Below are positions 7,929 through 14,801 of a stretch of 31,161 nucleotides of DNA, piece by piece; the first letter of the stretch is position 1, and each line of letters opens with the position of its first letter. The position numbers and the translations under genes were made by a program. Source of the stretch: a virus. Location of the stretch: positions 1-31,161 of the IMG/VR virus record IMGVR_UViG_3300017744_001918; one strand, given 5' to 3'. The notes beneath the pieces are model-generated. The model was not told the DNA's origin. It saw only the letters and a list, made by a program, of their open reading frames with translations, and did not search any database.

Positions 7929-8491
7929 TGTTTTACCTTTAAATCAAAGTTTGCAATACAACGTGGGCCGTTTTTAGGAATACCGCCTCCATGCTTTATT
8001 TTACCATCAAAGATAATTGCTCTACCTTTTCTTGGTTCAACTGATTTTATAATTTTTCCATCATTGTCAAAAAATACTGTATCACCATCAGCATCATTAA
8101 TAAAATAAATCACAACCATGTGTTCAACTTCTATATCAATGTGAGGTGCATAATGTTTTAAATCTGTTTGGTGTGGCACTGTGATAAACACTCTTGCTAA
8201 CATAATATTTTGCAATATTAAATCATTTACATTGCACAAAGCCTGAGCCACCATTCCGAAATTATCAAGATGTTTACTGATTGATGTATGTGATTTAAGC
8301 AAATGTACAAAACTTAATGGCGGTTGATTTGTTTCTTTAGCAGTTACTTCATATTTGCATTTAAAATTAACACTGGGATCAATAAACTCTTCACCCTTGC
8401 TTTTAACACCTAATGTAATTAACTCAAGATGATCTTGCAAATAAGCAGGTATTAGATCATCATAAACTTTGATAAATGGTTCATTATTCAT
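7925..8491 (-). CDS. 2-oxoglutarate/Fe(II)-dependent oxygenase
   Basis: A 188-aa double-stranded beta-helix oxygenase of the prolyl-4-hydroxylase/PiuC type. The iron triad is H117-x-D119 (PHIDIEV) and H167 (KIKHGGG), with R177 (GPRCIANF) positioned to bind 2-oxoglutarate. Such enzymes are frequent in marine myoviruses; substrates are mostly unknown. An in-frame start 11 codons earlier exists, but the ATG at 8491 has AAGGGGAT at good spacing and only an 8-nt overlap with the HIT gene. It could hydroxylate a protein, sugar or nucleotide. Confidence 0.83.
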   Translation of the reverse strand: MNNEPFIKVYDDLIPAYLQDHLELITLGVKSKGEEFIDPSVNFKCKYEVTAKETNQPPLSFVHLLKSHTSISKHLDNFGMVAQALCNVNDLILQNIMLARVFITVPHQTDLKHYAPHIDIEVEHMVVIYFINDADGDTVFFDNDGKIIKSVEPRKGRAIIFDGKIKHGGGIPKNGPRCIANFDLKVKQ

Positions 8492-8867
8492 TTTTTGTGT
8501 AATCCCCTTTGCCTGGTATAACATTCCTTACACCACCTTTGGGATTTTCACAATCACCTTTTTTCCTAGGAATAAGATGAACGTGTGGATACATCACAGT
8601 TTGTCCTGCCGCTTCACCAACATTGATCCCAACATTGTATCCGTCAACAACACCTTTGGCAACATTGTCATTGCCTATTTTAATTGCAAGTTCAACACAT
8701 CTAATAAGTCTTTCTTGTGTTGCTTCTTTAGGCACTATTAAAGAATGTCCTTCTGTAACTGGATATCCGTCATTGTACCACATCATATCTTTAAAATCAT
8801 ATACAACGTCAGTCCAAGGTGCTCTGCCATCTTCTCTTGCTTTTTCTAATGTGTCTACTTTTATCAT
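8484..8867 (-). CDS. HIT family nucleotide hydrolase/transferase
   Basis: A 127-aa histidine-triad protein. The triad region GQTVMYPHVHLIPR (88-101) keeps the nucleophile His (H95) and the last His (H97), but the first His is a Tyr (Y93). HIT enzymes hydrolyse or transfer nucleoside phosphates such as Ap4A or AMP conjugates. The ATG at 8867 overlaps the phosphoribosyltransferase stop (TAATG); a start 10 codons upstream lies inside that gene and is less likely. A consensus promoter 47 nt ahead (8921-8949) could drive HIT separately. Confidence 0.85.
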   Translation of the reverse strand: MIKVDTLEKAREDGRAPWTDVVYDFKDMMWYNDGYPVTEGHSLIVPKEATQERLIRCVELAIKIGNDNVAKGVVDGYNVGINVGEAAGQTVMYPHVHLIPRKKGDCENPKGGVRNVIPGKGDYTKNE

Positions 8868-9316
8868 TACCACTGTTCCCAAGGAAATACAATCCACTGC
8901 GGATTTTCCTCTTTGTTTATATTATAGCACCAATAATCTAATGTGTCAAACTTGCTTGGCTCATTGTGTATGATTGCGGCTGTTTTTACTCTATCTTCTC
9001 CACCAAAATTTTCACGAATGAATTTGAATGTATTACCAGAATCATTAATGTCGTCTATTATCAATATTTTTTTTTGAAATGCATAGGCTTTTTCTAGATT
9101 ACGTAAATCTGGTTTTGCTTTATGATCTCTCAATCTAACATCTAATGCTTCATGTGGTATATGTAATCGATGACTCATATACACACCCGGAATACATCCA
9201 CCTCTGTTAATACCCATAACAAGGTCAGGTTCAAATCCATCTTTACCCATTTGCTCACAGATTTTATCCATACCGTTTCGAATCTGTATCATTGTAAAAT
9301 AAACTTTATTGTCCAT
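8867..9316 (-). CDS. Purine-type phosphoribosyltransferase
   Basis: A 149-aa type I PRTase. The PRPP-binding motif ILIIDDINDSGNT lies at 84-96 and the substrate loop MGINRGG at 34-40. The length and motifs resemble xanthine-guanine or hypoxanthine PRTases (Gpt/Hpt), which turn free bases plus PRPP into nucleotides. Together with the GMP reductase at 20.6-21.6 kb it suggests salvage of host purines. Base specificity cannot be read from the sequence. It starts at TAATG with AGGAG upstream. Confidence 0.85.
   Translation of the reverse strand: MDNKVYFTMIQIRNGMDKICEQMGKDGFEPDLVMGINRGGCIPGVYMSHRLHIPHEALDVRLRDHKAKPDLRNLEKAYAFQKKILIIDDINDSGNTFKFIRENFGGEDRVKTAAIIHNEPSKFDTLDYWCYNINKEENPQWIVFPWEQW
8921..8949 (-). 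promoter_or_regulatory. Consensus sigma70 promoter inside the phosphoribosyltransferase gene
   Basis: Perfect TTGACA (8944-8949), 17-nt spacer, perfect TATAAT (8921-8926), with an extended -10 TGC. It points at the HIT, 2OG oxygenase and SGNH genes and gives a leader of about 47 nt before the HIT ATG. Confidence 0.78.
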
Positions 9317-9696
9317 TAATAGTTCTCCTCATCTGGGTTTTTAGAACAGTAATCTGTATAACAGATTCTCCAAACGTTCTTGAATTTTTCGTATGCTATT
9401 TGTAATGAAGGATAATCGTCACACACTTTATCTATAGTTTCTAAAGTTGGTACTGTGTCTTCAAAAGGTTTACCAGGTAAGTAATCTTTAAATGTCATAT
9501 TTTCAAAACCTTTACCTGCATCTTCTCCAAAGTCTAGCGGTGCACTTCCTATCATACCTGAAGGTGTAACTCCCATAGGATCCATTTCGTAATTTATTGT
9601 AATACTTTCTGATGGACCTGCAATGCCTGGTGACAGAGAATCTTCACTAACACTCCATACTTCTTTAACTTCGTCTTTATCTTTTTTACTCGCCAT
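9316..9696 (-). CDS. Hypothetical protein
   Basis: A 126-aa acidic protein. The first 60 residues are Ser/Gly/Pro-rich and probably disordered; the C-terminal part (about 65-126) looks folded and has two Cys (about 112 and 117). Its ATG is 11 nt inside the end of the glycosylase gene with GAGGAG before it. Function unknown. Confidence 0.65.
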   Translation of the reverse strand: MASKKDKDEVKEVWSVSEDSLSPGIAGPSESITINYEMDPMGVTPSGMIGSAPLDFGEDAGKGFENMTFKDYLPGKPFEDTVPTLETIDKVCDDYPSLQIAYEKFKNVWRICYTDYCSKNPDEENY

Positions 9697-10090
9697 ATAA
9701 ATTTAACTCCTCTATGATATATCTATTAAGTTCATGATCACCAACATTCGTTGGTACTTCATTTTTATAAAACAATTTATAACTGTCTGAACCGTATTTG
9801 CCTATGCCGTATAACTCTGTGGCATCATCACCGTTCCAACCGCTAAATTGTTGACTCATTCTGTATATTCTTTCTGCTTTCTTTTTTTGCATTCCTAATG
9901 GCTTGAGTATTTTCTCAAGATCAGAAATGTTTGCAGAACTGAGAAGTTCTGTGTGTGTTGCCCATTTTTTAAACAGTTTAGGCAGTACTGCTTTGACTTG
10001 TTTACGATTAGTTTGATTCAAGCAAATAACACCCACCATGTGTTGCCAAGTGTTTGAAACTTGTTGTTGCACCATCAAGTCTTCACGCAT
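9686..10090 (-). CDS. MBD4-like HhH-GPD DNA glycosylase
   Basis: A 134-aa single-domain glycosylase. The hairpin ELYGIGKYGSDSYKLF (92-107) followed by GDHELNRY (117-124) closely matches the catalytic domain of vertebrate MBD4 (as I recall it, LHGIGKYGNDSYRIF and EDHKLNKY). D118 is in the catalytic Asp position. The N-terminal WQHMVGVICLNQTNRKQV (15-32) also fits MBD4. MBD4 removes T or U from G mismatches. No iron-sulfur cluster cysteines of Nth/MutY type are present. It is coupled to clpP (TAATG). The phage substrate may be deaminated bases or a special modified base; this is unknown. Confidence 0.82.
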   Translation of the reverse strand: MREDLMVQQQVSNTWQHMVGVICLNQTNRKQVKAVLPKLFKKWATHTELLSSANISDLEKILKPLGMQKKKAERIYRMSQQFSGWNGDDATELYGIGKYGSDSYKLFYKNEVPTNVGDHELNRYIIEELNLYGE

Positions 10091-10653
10091 TAGTATAACT
10101 CTTCTACTTTGTCACAAATTTTAAGTCTCTTTGCTTCTTTGGCAGATAACCAAACGTCTTGCGGTGGAAGTAAAATTTCTCTTATCTGCTTCTCGCTCAT
10201 ACCAATACATTTTTTGTAGTGTTCAATCATTCTGTTTGTGCTCAATTCAAACTCTTTAACTCTTGCATACAGTTCATGTTCTTTTCCTGCACTGCCCCAA
10301 CTGTATTGGTGTGATAGTATTGCTGTGTTGGGTGTTAATATTCTTGAGCCTTTTTTCCCTGCTATGAATAATAAAAATCCACACGAAGCAATTAATCCTA
10401 ATCCCACAGTTTTAATTGGTATAGTACTTGCTTTCATTGTGTCAATTAATGCAAATGCGGCGTGAACATCGCCACCTGGTGAATTAATAATTAAAGTTAA
10501 TTGTGGAAGTCTTGTTTCTGCTAGATTATGATTCATAATCCAAGTTAAACAATTTCTACAAGACTCCATTGTAATTTCTTCCATTAAAACATACACACCA
10601 TTAGATGCTAGATGATTTTGTGGAACTGGTGTTGATAAACCTTTTTTAGCCAT
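10090..10653 (-). CDS. clpP: ClpP-family serine protease
   Basis: A 187-aa ClpP-like peptidase with an intact triad: S90 (GLIASCG), H115 (AILSHQYSWG) and D166 (PPQDVWLS). INSPGGDVHAAF (56-67) forms the oxyanion region. Length is near that of bacterial ClpP without its propeptide. No prohead or portal gene is next to it, so a ClpP-like auxiliary protease acting with host ClpX/ClpA is more likely than a maturation protease. It overlaps the glycosyltransferase gene by 8 nt. Confidence 0.9.
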   Translation of the reverse strand: MAKKGLSTPVPQNHLASNGVYVLMEEITMESCRNCLTWIMNHNLAETRLPQLTLIINSPGGDVHAAFALIDTMKASTIPIKTVGLGLIASCGFLLFIAGKKGSRILTPNTAILSHQYSWGSAGKEHELYARVKEFELSTNRMIEHYKKCIGMSEKQIREILLPPQDVWLSAKEAKRLKICDKVEELY

Positions 10654-11722
10654 TTGATACTACTCCATATAGTTTGTTACCTGAAAAATATTGATTTTTC
10701 AGTTTTGTTTTTTGTTTTAAAACAGCAGGAGCATATTTCGAATAATTTTCCATATAGTCTTCAATCTTTGCCATTAACTGTTTTTTGTTTTTTCTGTAAG
10801 TTTCCATATTCTCGGTCCAATCACTTGGATATAAGAATTCATTTATTGCCATTTCTTTATAACTTAATCTATTAGGCATCATTGGAATAACTCCAAGTAT
10901 AGCACCTTCATACCAACTGATACCTAATGTTTCCTGTAAATTAGCAGAGAACATTAATTTTGCTTGACCTAGTAAGTTGTGATATTCATTTTTAGTTAAA
11001 GGCTCTTCTTGACAAGTAACAAATTCATATTGTGGTAAAGAGTTTTTTAAATCTTGAAATATAGCAGGTTGTTTTTCAGGAGCCAATCTGTGTGGGAAAA
11101 GAATGATATTTTTCTTATCCATATTCTGATACATATCCAAAGTGTTTTCCATGTACTCCATGGGCCAACCTACTCTACATACCTTGTTACCTTTTGGAGC
11201 ATTTAAACCTACATACTGTTCTGCTTTTGTAAATGTTTCACAGAATAAATCAATATGAAAGTCTGTGGCATAAAAATTATTATCAAACACATCAAACATT
11301 GCTTGTTCAGTGTTTCTAACCCAATCTGCACTTCCAATCAATCTGCCTAAAAAGTCTTGTGGATCATATGAACCGGCGTGCCACATACCACCTATTTTAA
11401 TTTTTACTTTTAACAGTTCTGCCATATACTTCAATTGTAGTACTGTTGGATTCCATGCGTCTGTGTACAAGAAGTAATCGCCATCTTTTATTTTGCCATC
11501 GCAGAACAGTTTACCTATTTGTTGCATTTGATTGGCTTTGTAAACATTAGTACCACCAAAGTTTAAAAATGCTCCAGGTGTAGTTGCTTGTGGAGTATCG
11601 CCACCACTGATAGATACAACATCTGAATTAGTAGCACGTTTGAGTTGTTTAGGAAGATTGTACTTCCACTCTTTCGTGTACCTTGTGTCAACTGCTTCTA
11701 AATCTACAATATAAACTGTCAT
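10646..11722 (-). CDS. GT-B fold glycosyltransferase
   Basis: A 358-aa protein with two Rossmann-like halves. The C-terminal half has the GT4-like layout: FPHRLAPEKQP (209-219) for donor phosphate binding, and an acidic motif around residues 264-280 with E264 and E272 (ETLGISWYEGAI). The acceptor is unknown: DNA bases (as in T4 glucosyltransferases), host glycans and virion proteins are all possible. Sugar dehydrogenase genes follow upstream in the same direction. It is coupled to the small membrane gene before it by an ATGA overlap. Confidence 0.75.
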   Translation of the reverse strand: MTVYIVDLEAVDTRYTKEWKYNLPKQLKRATNSDVVSISGGDTPQATTPGAFLNFGGTNVYKANQMQQIGKLFCDGKIKDGDYFLYTDAWNPTVLQLKYMAELLKVKIKIGGMWHAGSYDPQDFLGRLIGSADWVRNTEQAMFDVFDNNFYATDFHIDLFCETFTKAEQYVGLNAPKGNKVCRVGWPMEYMENTLDMYQNMDKKNIILFPHRLAPEKQPAIFQDLKNSLPQYEFVTCQEEPLTKNEYHNLLGQAKLMFSANLQETLGISWYEGAILGVIPMMPNRLSYKEMAINEFLYPSDWTENMETYRKNKKQLMAKIEDYMENYSKYAPAVLKQKTKLKNQYFSGNKLYGVVSNG

Positions 11723-11886
11723 TTGTTTTCCATATTAAAAATAAAACTTAATCCGGCAAATGCTATGAATGACATAAAGCAAATGTCACTCAGCATTTCA
11801 TTGCCATTGCCTGTCAATGGATGAGGCATAGTAATACTATACCCTATCAGACAAACAAAAGCAATAATGCCGAACACGTATGTCAA
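11719..11886 (-). CDS. Small two-helix membrane protein
   Basis: A 55-aa gene filling the gap between the QueD-like gene and the glycosyltransferase. It reads from a TTG at 11886, preceded by GAGGA seven nt upstream, to a TGA that overlaps the next ATG (ATGA). Two hydrophobic segments (about residues 3-19 and 35-51) should span the membrane. An inner ATG at codon 20 lies 6 nt after TATAGT, with a weak -35 (TTGCTT) 17 nt before that, so a shorter leaderless form is possible. Function unknown. Confidence 0.6.
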   Translation of the reverse strand: MTYVFGIIAFVCLIGYSITMPHPLTGNGNEMLSDICFMSFIAFAGLSFIFNMENK

Positions 11887-11889
11887 GGA

Positions 11890-12273
11890 CTAGTCCTCAA
11901 CATGGTAGATGGTCTCACTACCATTTTCACCATCTTCGCTAACGTTGATGATAATCTCTCTACCTGGATATCTTTTAGTAATTGTTTCATATAGATCATC
12001 ACTTATCATTTCGCAAGATTTATAATCTAACTGTAAAGTTTTTTCTGCATACAGTTTTTCTAACCATCTTTTGAATTGAATAAATTCGATGTCTCGATCA
12101 TCGTGAAATACTTCTATTTCTACTTTAAAATGAAATATATGTCTGTGAGGATATCCTAAAAATGATACATCATATTCATCACCTGTTGCTAACTTTGGAT
12201 CATCCAATGCCGCAGGATATTTATGAATGCCTTCTTTTTTAAATGTTACCCATATAAATGTTTTTTTATTCAT
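11890..12273 (-). CDS. QueD-like (6-carboxytetrahydropterin synthase) T-fold protein
   Basis: A 127-aa protein whose motif order fits QueD/PTPS: a first His (H17), then PHRHIFHFKVEIEV (42-55), corresponding to the HGH zinc motif, DIEFIQFKRWLEKL (61-74) for the helix after the acidic strand, LDYKSC (82-87) near the LDH motif, and NVSEDGENGSETIY. The three zinc His can be placed. The catalytic Cys is not obvious, and the usual LDH His is Tyr84, so activity may differ. Between FolE and QueE this enzyme would make 6-carboxytetrahydropterin. It has its own consensus promoter 5 nt before the ATG. Homology is moderate. Confidence 0.58.
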   Translation of the reverse strand: MNKKTFIWVTFKKEGIHKYPAALDDPKLATGDEYDVSFLGYPHRHIFHFKVEIEVFHDDRDIEFIQFKRWLEKLYAEKTLQLDYKSCEMISDDLYETITKRYPGREIIINVSEDGENGSETIYHVED

Positions 12274-12278
12274 AATTA

Positions 12279-12307
12279 ATTATAGCAATTTTATTCGTCT
12301 GTGTCAA
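12279..12307 (-). promoter_or_regulatory. Consensus promoter, predicted leaderless, of the QueD-like gene
   Basis: Perfect TTGACA (12302-12307), 17-nt spacer, perfect TATAAT (12279-12284), extended -10 TGC. The -35 lies within the last codons of the upstream gene. Only 5 nt separate the -10 box from the ATG at 12273, leaving no room for a ribosome binding site. Confidence 0.78.
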
Positions 12308-12818
12308 CGTCAATTACTGTGTCTCCCACATATTCTTTCCAATCTGTATAGTGCATATCTTTTGTAATTTCATTAAGATTTCTACTCCAAACACCTGTGT
12401 TTGAATGTCCCCACGTCACATCATCTATTTTAAGAGTAGCATTACCATTTACTTTGTAAATGTTTGGAATTTTGGCACTTATCATTGGAATAAACTTTTT
12501 ATAACTCATTAATCCTGTTTGAGTAACTTGTTCCATATATTCTATACCAAAATCAAGAGTAATCCAAAAATCCTTATCTAACAATGATTTAATCATGTCA
12601 TACCAAGGTTTTAAATCTTCTTCAGAATTAACAATGAAACTTTGACTTGTTCCGAAATATATGTGCTTTGCTTTGTGTTCAGTTGCCAATTTTTCAATTT
12701 CTTCAGCGGGTCTAACACCTACAACAAACAATGTCTGCCAACCTTTTGCTACTGTGTTTTCTATTTCTGTACCTGTGAAATATATTACCTGTTTCCTTTT
12801 TGCTGTGTCTAAAGCCAT
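12291..12818 (-). CDS. Hypothetical protein beside the QueD-like gene
   Basis: A 175-aa soluble protein with an alternating strand/helix pattern (for example TLFVVGV, HIYFGTSQSF, FWITLDFGI) suggesting an alpha/beta fold. I do not recognise a family. It overlaps the dehydrogenase gene by 10 nt and its last codons contain the -35 box of the QueD-like gene. Position makes a link to 7-deazaguanine or sugar metabolism possible. Confidence 0.7.
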   Translation of the reverse strand: MALDTAKRKQVIYFTGTEIENTVAKGWQTLFVVGVRPAEEIEKLATEHKAKHIYFGTSQSFIVNSEEDLKPWYDMIKSLLDKDFWITLDFGIEYMEQVTQTGLMSYKKFIPMISAKIPNIYKVNGNATLKIDDVTWGHSNTGVWSRNLNEITKDMHYTDWKEYVGDTVIDVDTDE

Positions 12819-13711
12819 TCTATATATCCTCTGCTGTATCCTGGCATTCTTTGATTGCTTTCTTTAAAAGCATCTTGCCATTCAGTTTTTCTATCATATC
12901 CTTTGCTCCAAAATTTATCTATGTTCAATGCACCTTTTTCAACCATGTTCACTGCTGTCTTCATACATCTTTGAAAATCTTTTTGTCTAGGAGATGGAAA
13001 TATAACAGTGACAGCATTCCATAACAGTTTGCTAAATGATGTTGTAATTTTATTTGTTTTTTCTGCACCTAGCACAATTAATCCTTCTGGTTTTATAATA
13101 TCTCTTACAAACACTTCATCTCTAGTGTTTAAATCAATCACAATATCATAAGTGCCTTCAAAGTTATCTTTTAAACTCTTGCCCCAACGTTCTTTGTTGT
13201 GACTGCCTATTACATCTATTTGAAAGAAATAGTTGGCAGTTAAGTATTGATATACTACCCAAGATAAAAATCCACTACCTATAATGGCAATTCTGGCATC
13301 TTTGCTATTGCGTTTTTCAAATTGATGTTCGTCTTGCATTACTACATTCAAACCACAAGCAACTGGTTCTATGATGTATTTAGGGTCTGCTTCAGGAACA
13401 CTAACATACGTTCCTTTATCAGCATTGTATTGATCAGCATAAGCAGGTTCACCTCTTGTTGCAACATAATCTCCTACGTCAATGTCTTTTACTTCACTGC
13501 CTATTTCTAATACTTCACCTAAACCTTCATGACCTTGCATACTCAAAGGAAGTGGACCAAAGTCACCGTTCATCATATCTACATCACTTCTACATACACC
13601 TGTATAGATGCTTTTTACTTTTATTTGATCAGGTTTAATATCAGGCACTTCAAATTCACCTTCTTTGAATTCACCTTTACCTTCAGTGTATAATATCTTT
13701 ACTTTTGTCAT
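12809..13711 (-). CDS. Zinc-type medium-chain dehydrogenase
   Basis: A 300-aa MDR-family oxidoreductase. The catalytic zinc site is visible as C40 (GVCRSD), H61-E62 (GHEGLGE) and E115 (IEPVACG). The Rossmann glycine motif IIGSGFLSW is at about 143-151. The four-Cys structural zinc lobe is missing, and the protein is shorter than the usual 340-350 aa. It overlaps the Gfo/Idh/MocA gene by 29 nt. The pair may oxidise or epimerise a sugar or polyol; the substrate is unknown. Confidence 0.83.
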   Translation of the reverse strand: MTKVKILYTEGKGEFKEGEFEVPDIKPDQIKVKSIYTGVCRSDVDMMNGDFGPLPLSMQGHEGLGEVLEIGSEVKDIDVGDYVATRGEPAYADQYNADKGTYVSVPEADPKYIIEPVACGLNVVMQDEHQFEKRNSKDARIAIIGSGFLSWVVYQYLTANYFFQIDVIGSHNKERWGKSLKDNFEGTYDIVIDLNTRDEVFVRDIIKPEGLIVLGAEKTNKITTSFSKLLWNAVTVIFPSPRQKDFQRCMKTAVNMVEKGALNIDKFWSKGYDRKTEWQDAFKESNQRMPGYSRGYIEWL

Positions 13712-14594
13712 TAATTTTTTCCTGTATGTATAAATCTTGTTCTAATTGATTGTTCCAGAAAACATCATCTTCTAGATGTATCAAACTATTTTTAATCATT
13801 TCTTCATATGCTTGTTCTGGACATAATCCTAAAGATATTGATTCTAAATGTGATTCTCCGTTTTTGTAAAAATGTATAGCCATGTCATCGTGTAAGTTAT
13901 TTTTCCAATTAGCATACAGTATATAGGTTTTGTTACCATCTGTCAATTCCATAGTGGCTGAATCATCTACATCATAAACTCCATTTTCATTGACAACACC
14001 ATAATCTGTGCCTGTACAATCCGACAAGTTCCATCTTTGCTCTGTGTGATACTTTTGAACTTTAAAATCTTGATACGTGTTTTTGTTTACAGACATCATT
14101 ATACTCATTAAGTGAGGTAATAGATCTCTACTCACACCACCAAATGCTTTGCTCTTATCTGTAAACCATGTTCCAGGTCCTGGAATTCTATTTTTGTTTA
14201 CCCAATTAATCTGTATCATATCACTTGCTTCACAATTTTCTGCTATCTGTTTGATATTGTTTCTCCACTGATTGTTCTTTGTCATCATAAATCTTGTTGA
14301 CTTATTTAGGTTCGTAAGCAATCGCCAGTGATTAATTGTTTCTACACCTGGCTTCTCTACAAACACAATCTTTGTATGATCTGCTAATTTTAATGCTGTC
14401 TTGTAGTGTAAATGATTAGGTACACATACATGAGCAGTATCGAATGAGTTGTGAGCAGATATGGCTGTTGTAAGTTCTGTGAAGTCTGCATTAGAATCAG
14501 GATTTATATCCACAGTGATAACTTCATGTCCCATTCTTTTAAGAATGTTGACGTATAACTGTCCGAATCCTAATCCAACAACCAAACTTTTCAT
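13683..14594 (-). CDS. Gfo/Idh/MocA-family oxidoreductase
   Basis: A 303-aa NAD(P)-dependent oxidoreductase. The nucleotide-binding loop is VVGLGFGQLY (5-14), VCVPNHLH (56-63) follows, and the family signature E80-K81-P82 (VFVEKPG) is intact. The C-terminal half is the usual alpha/beta dimer domain. Members act on nucleotide sugars, inositols or glucose. Coupled to the zinc dehydrogenase gene, it probably belongs to a sugar-modifying set that may feed the glycosyltransferase at 10.6-11.7 kb. Confidence 0.85.
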   Translation of the reverse strand: MKSLVVGLGFGQLYVNILKRMGHEVITVDINPDSNADFTELTTAISAHNSFDTAHVCVPNHLHYKTALKLADHTKIVFVEKPGVETINHWRLLTNLNKSTRFMMTKNNQWRNNIKQIAENCEASDMIQINWVNKNRIPGPGTWFTDKSKAFGGVSRDLLPHLMSIMMSVNKNTYQDFKVQKYHTEQRWNLSDCTGTDYGVVNENGVYDVDDSATMELTDGNKTYILYANWKNNLHDDMAIHFYKNGESHLESISLGLCPEQAYEEMIKNSLIHLEDDVFWNNQLEQDLYIQEKINDKSKDIIH

Positions 14595-14597
14595 TGC

Positions 14598-14801
14598 TTA
14601 TAGTGTTTCCTGCATTTTCTTTAACTGTGTTTTCAAAAACAGTTTCATTTTTTTAAATTTTAAAAGTAGTTGTTTGCCGTCCCATGATCTATCATATGAA
14701 CGTTCTGATTCCATTTGGTCTACTTTTCCTTTGTACCAGTGGTACTCTTTCTCGATTGCTTTTACTTTTTTACTTTTATTTGCCATTTTATGCCTCCTCA
14801 A
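14598..14801 (-). CDS. Small basic coiled-coil protein
   Basis: A 67-aa Lys-rich protein, predicted to be one long helix. It starts 14 nt inside the end of dpdA in another frame with GAGGCAT upstream. A better start may be the second ATG (codon 6, at 14786). No family recognised. Confidence 0.6.
   Translation of the reverse strand: MRRHKMANKSKKVKAIEKEYHWYKGKVDQMESERSYDRSWDGKQLLLKFKKMKLFLKTQLKKMQETL

Noticed and set aside
10424-10451. TTGACA with TATACC inside clpP as a promoter
   Set aside because: The spacer is 16 nt and the -10 box weak; the other sites all have 17 nt.
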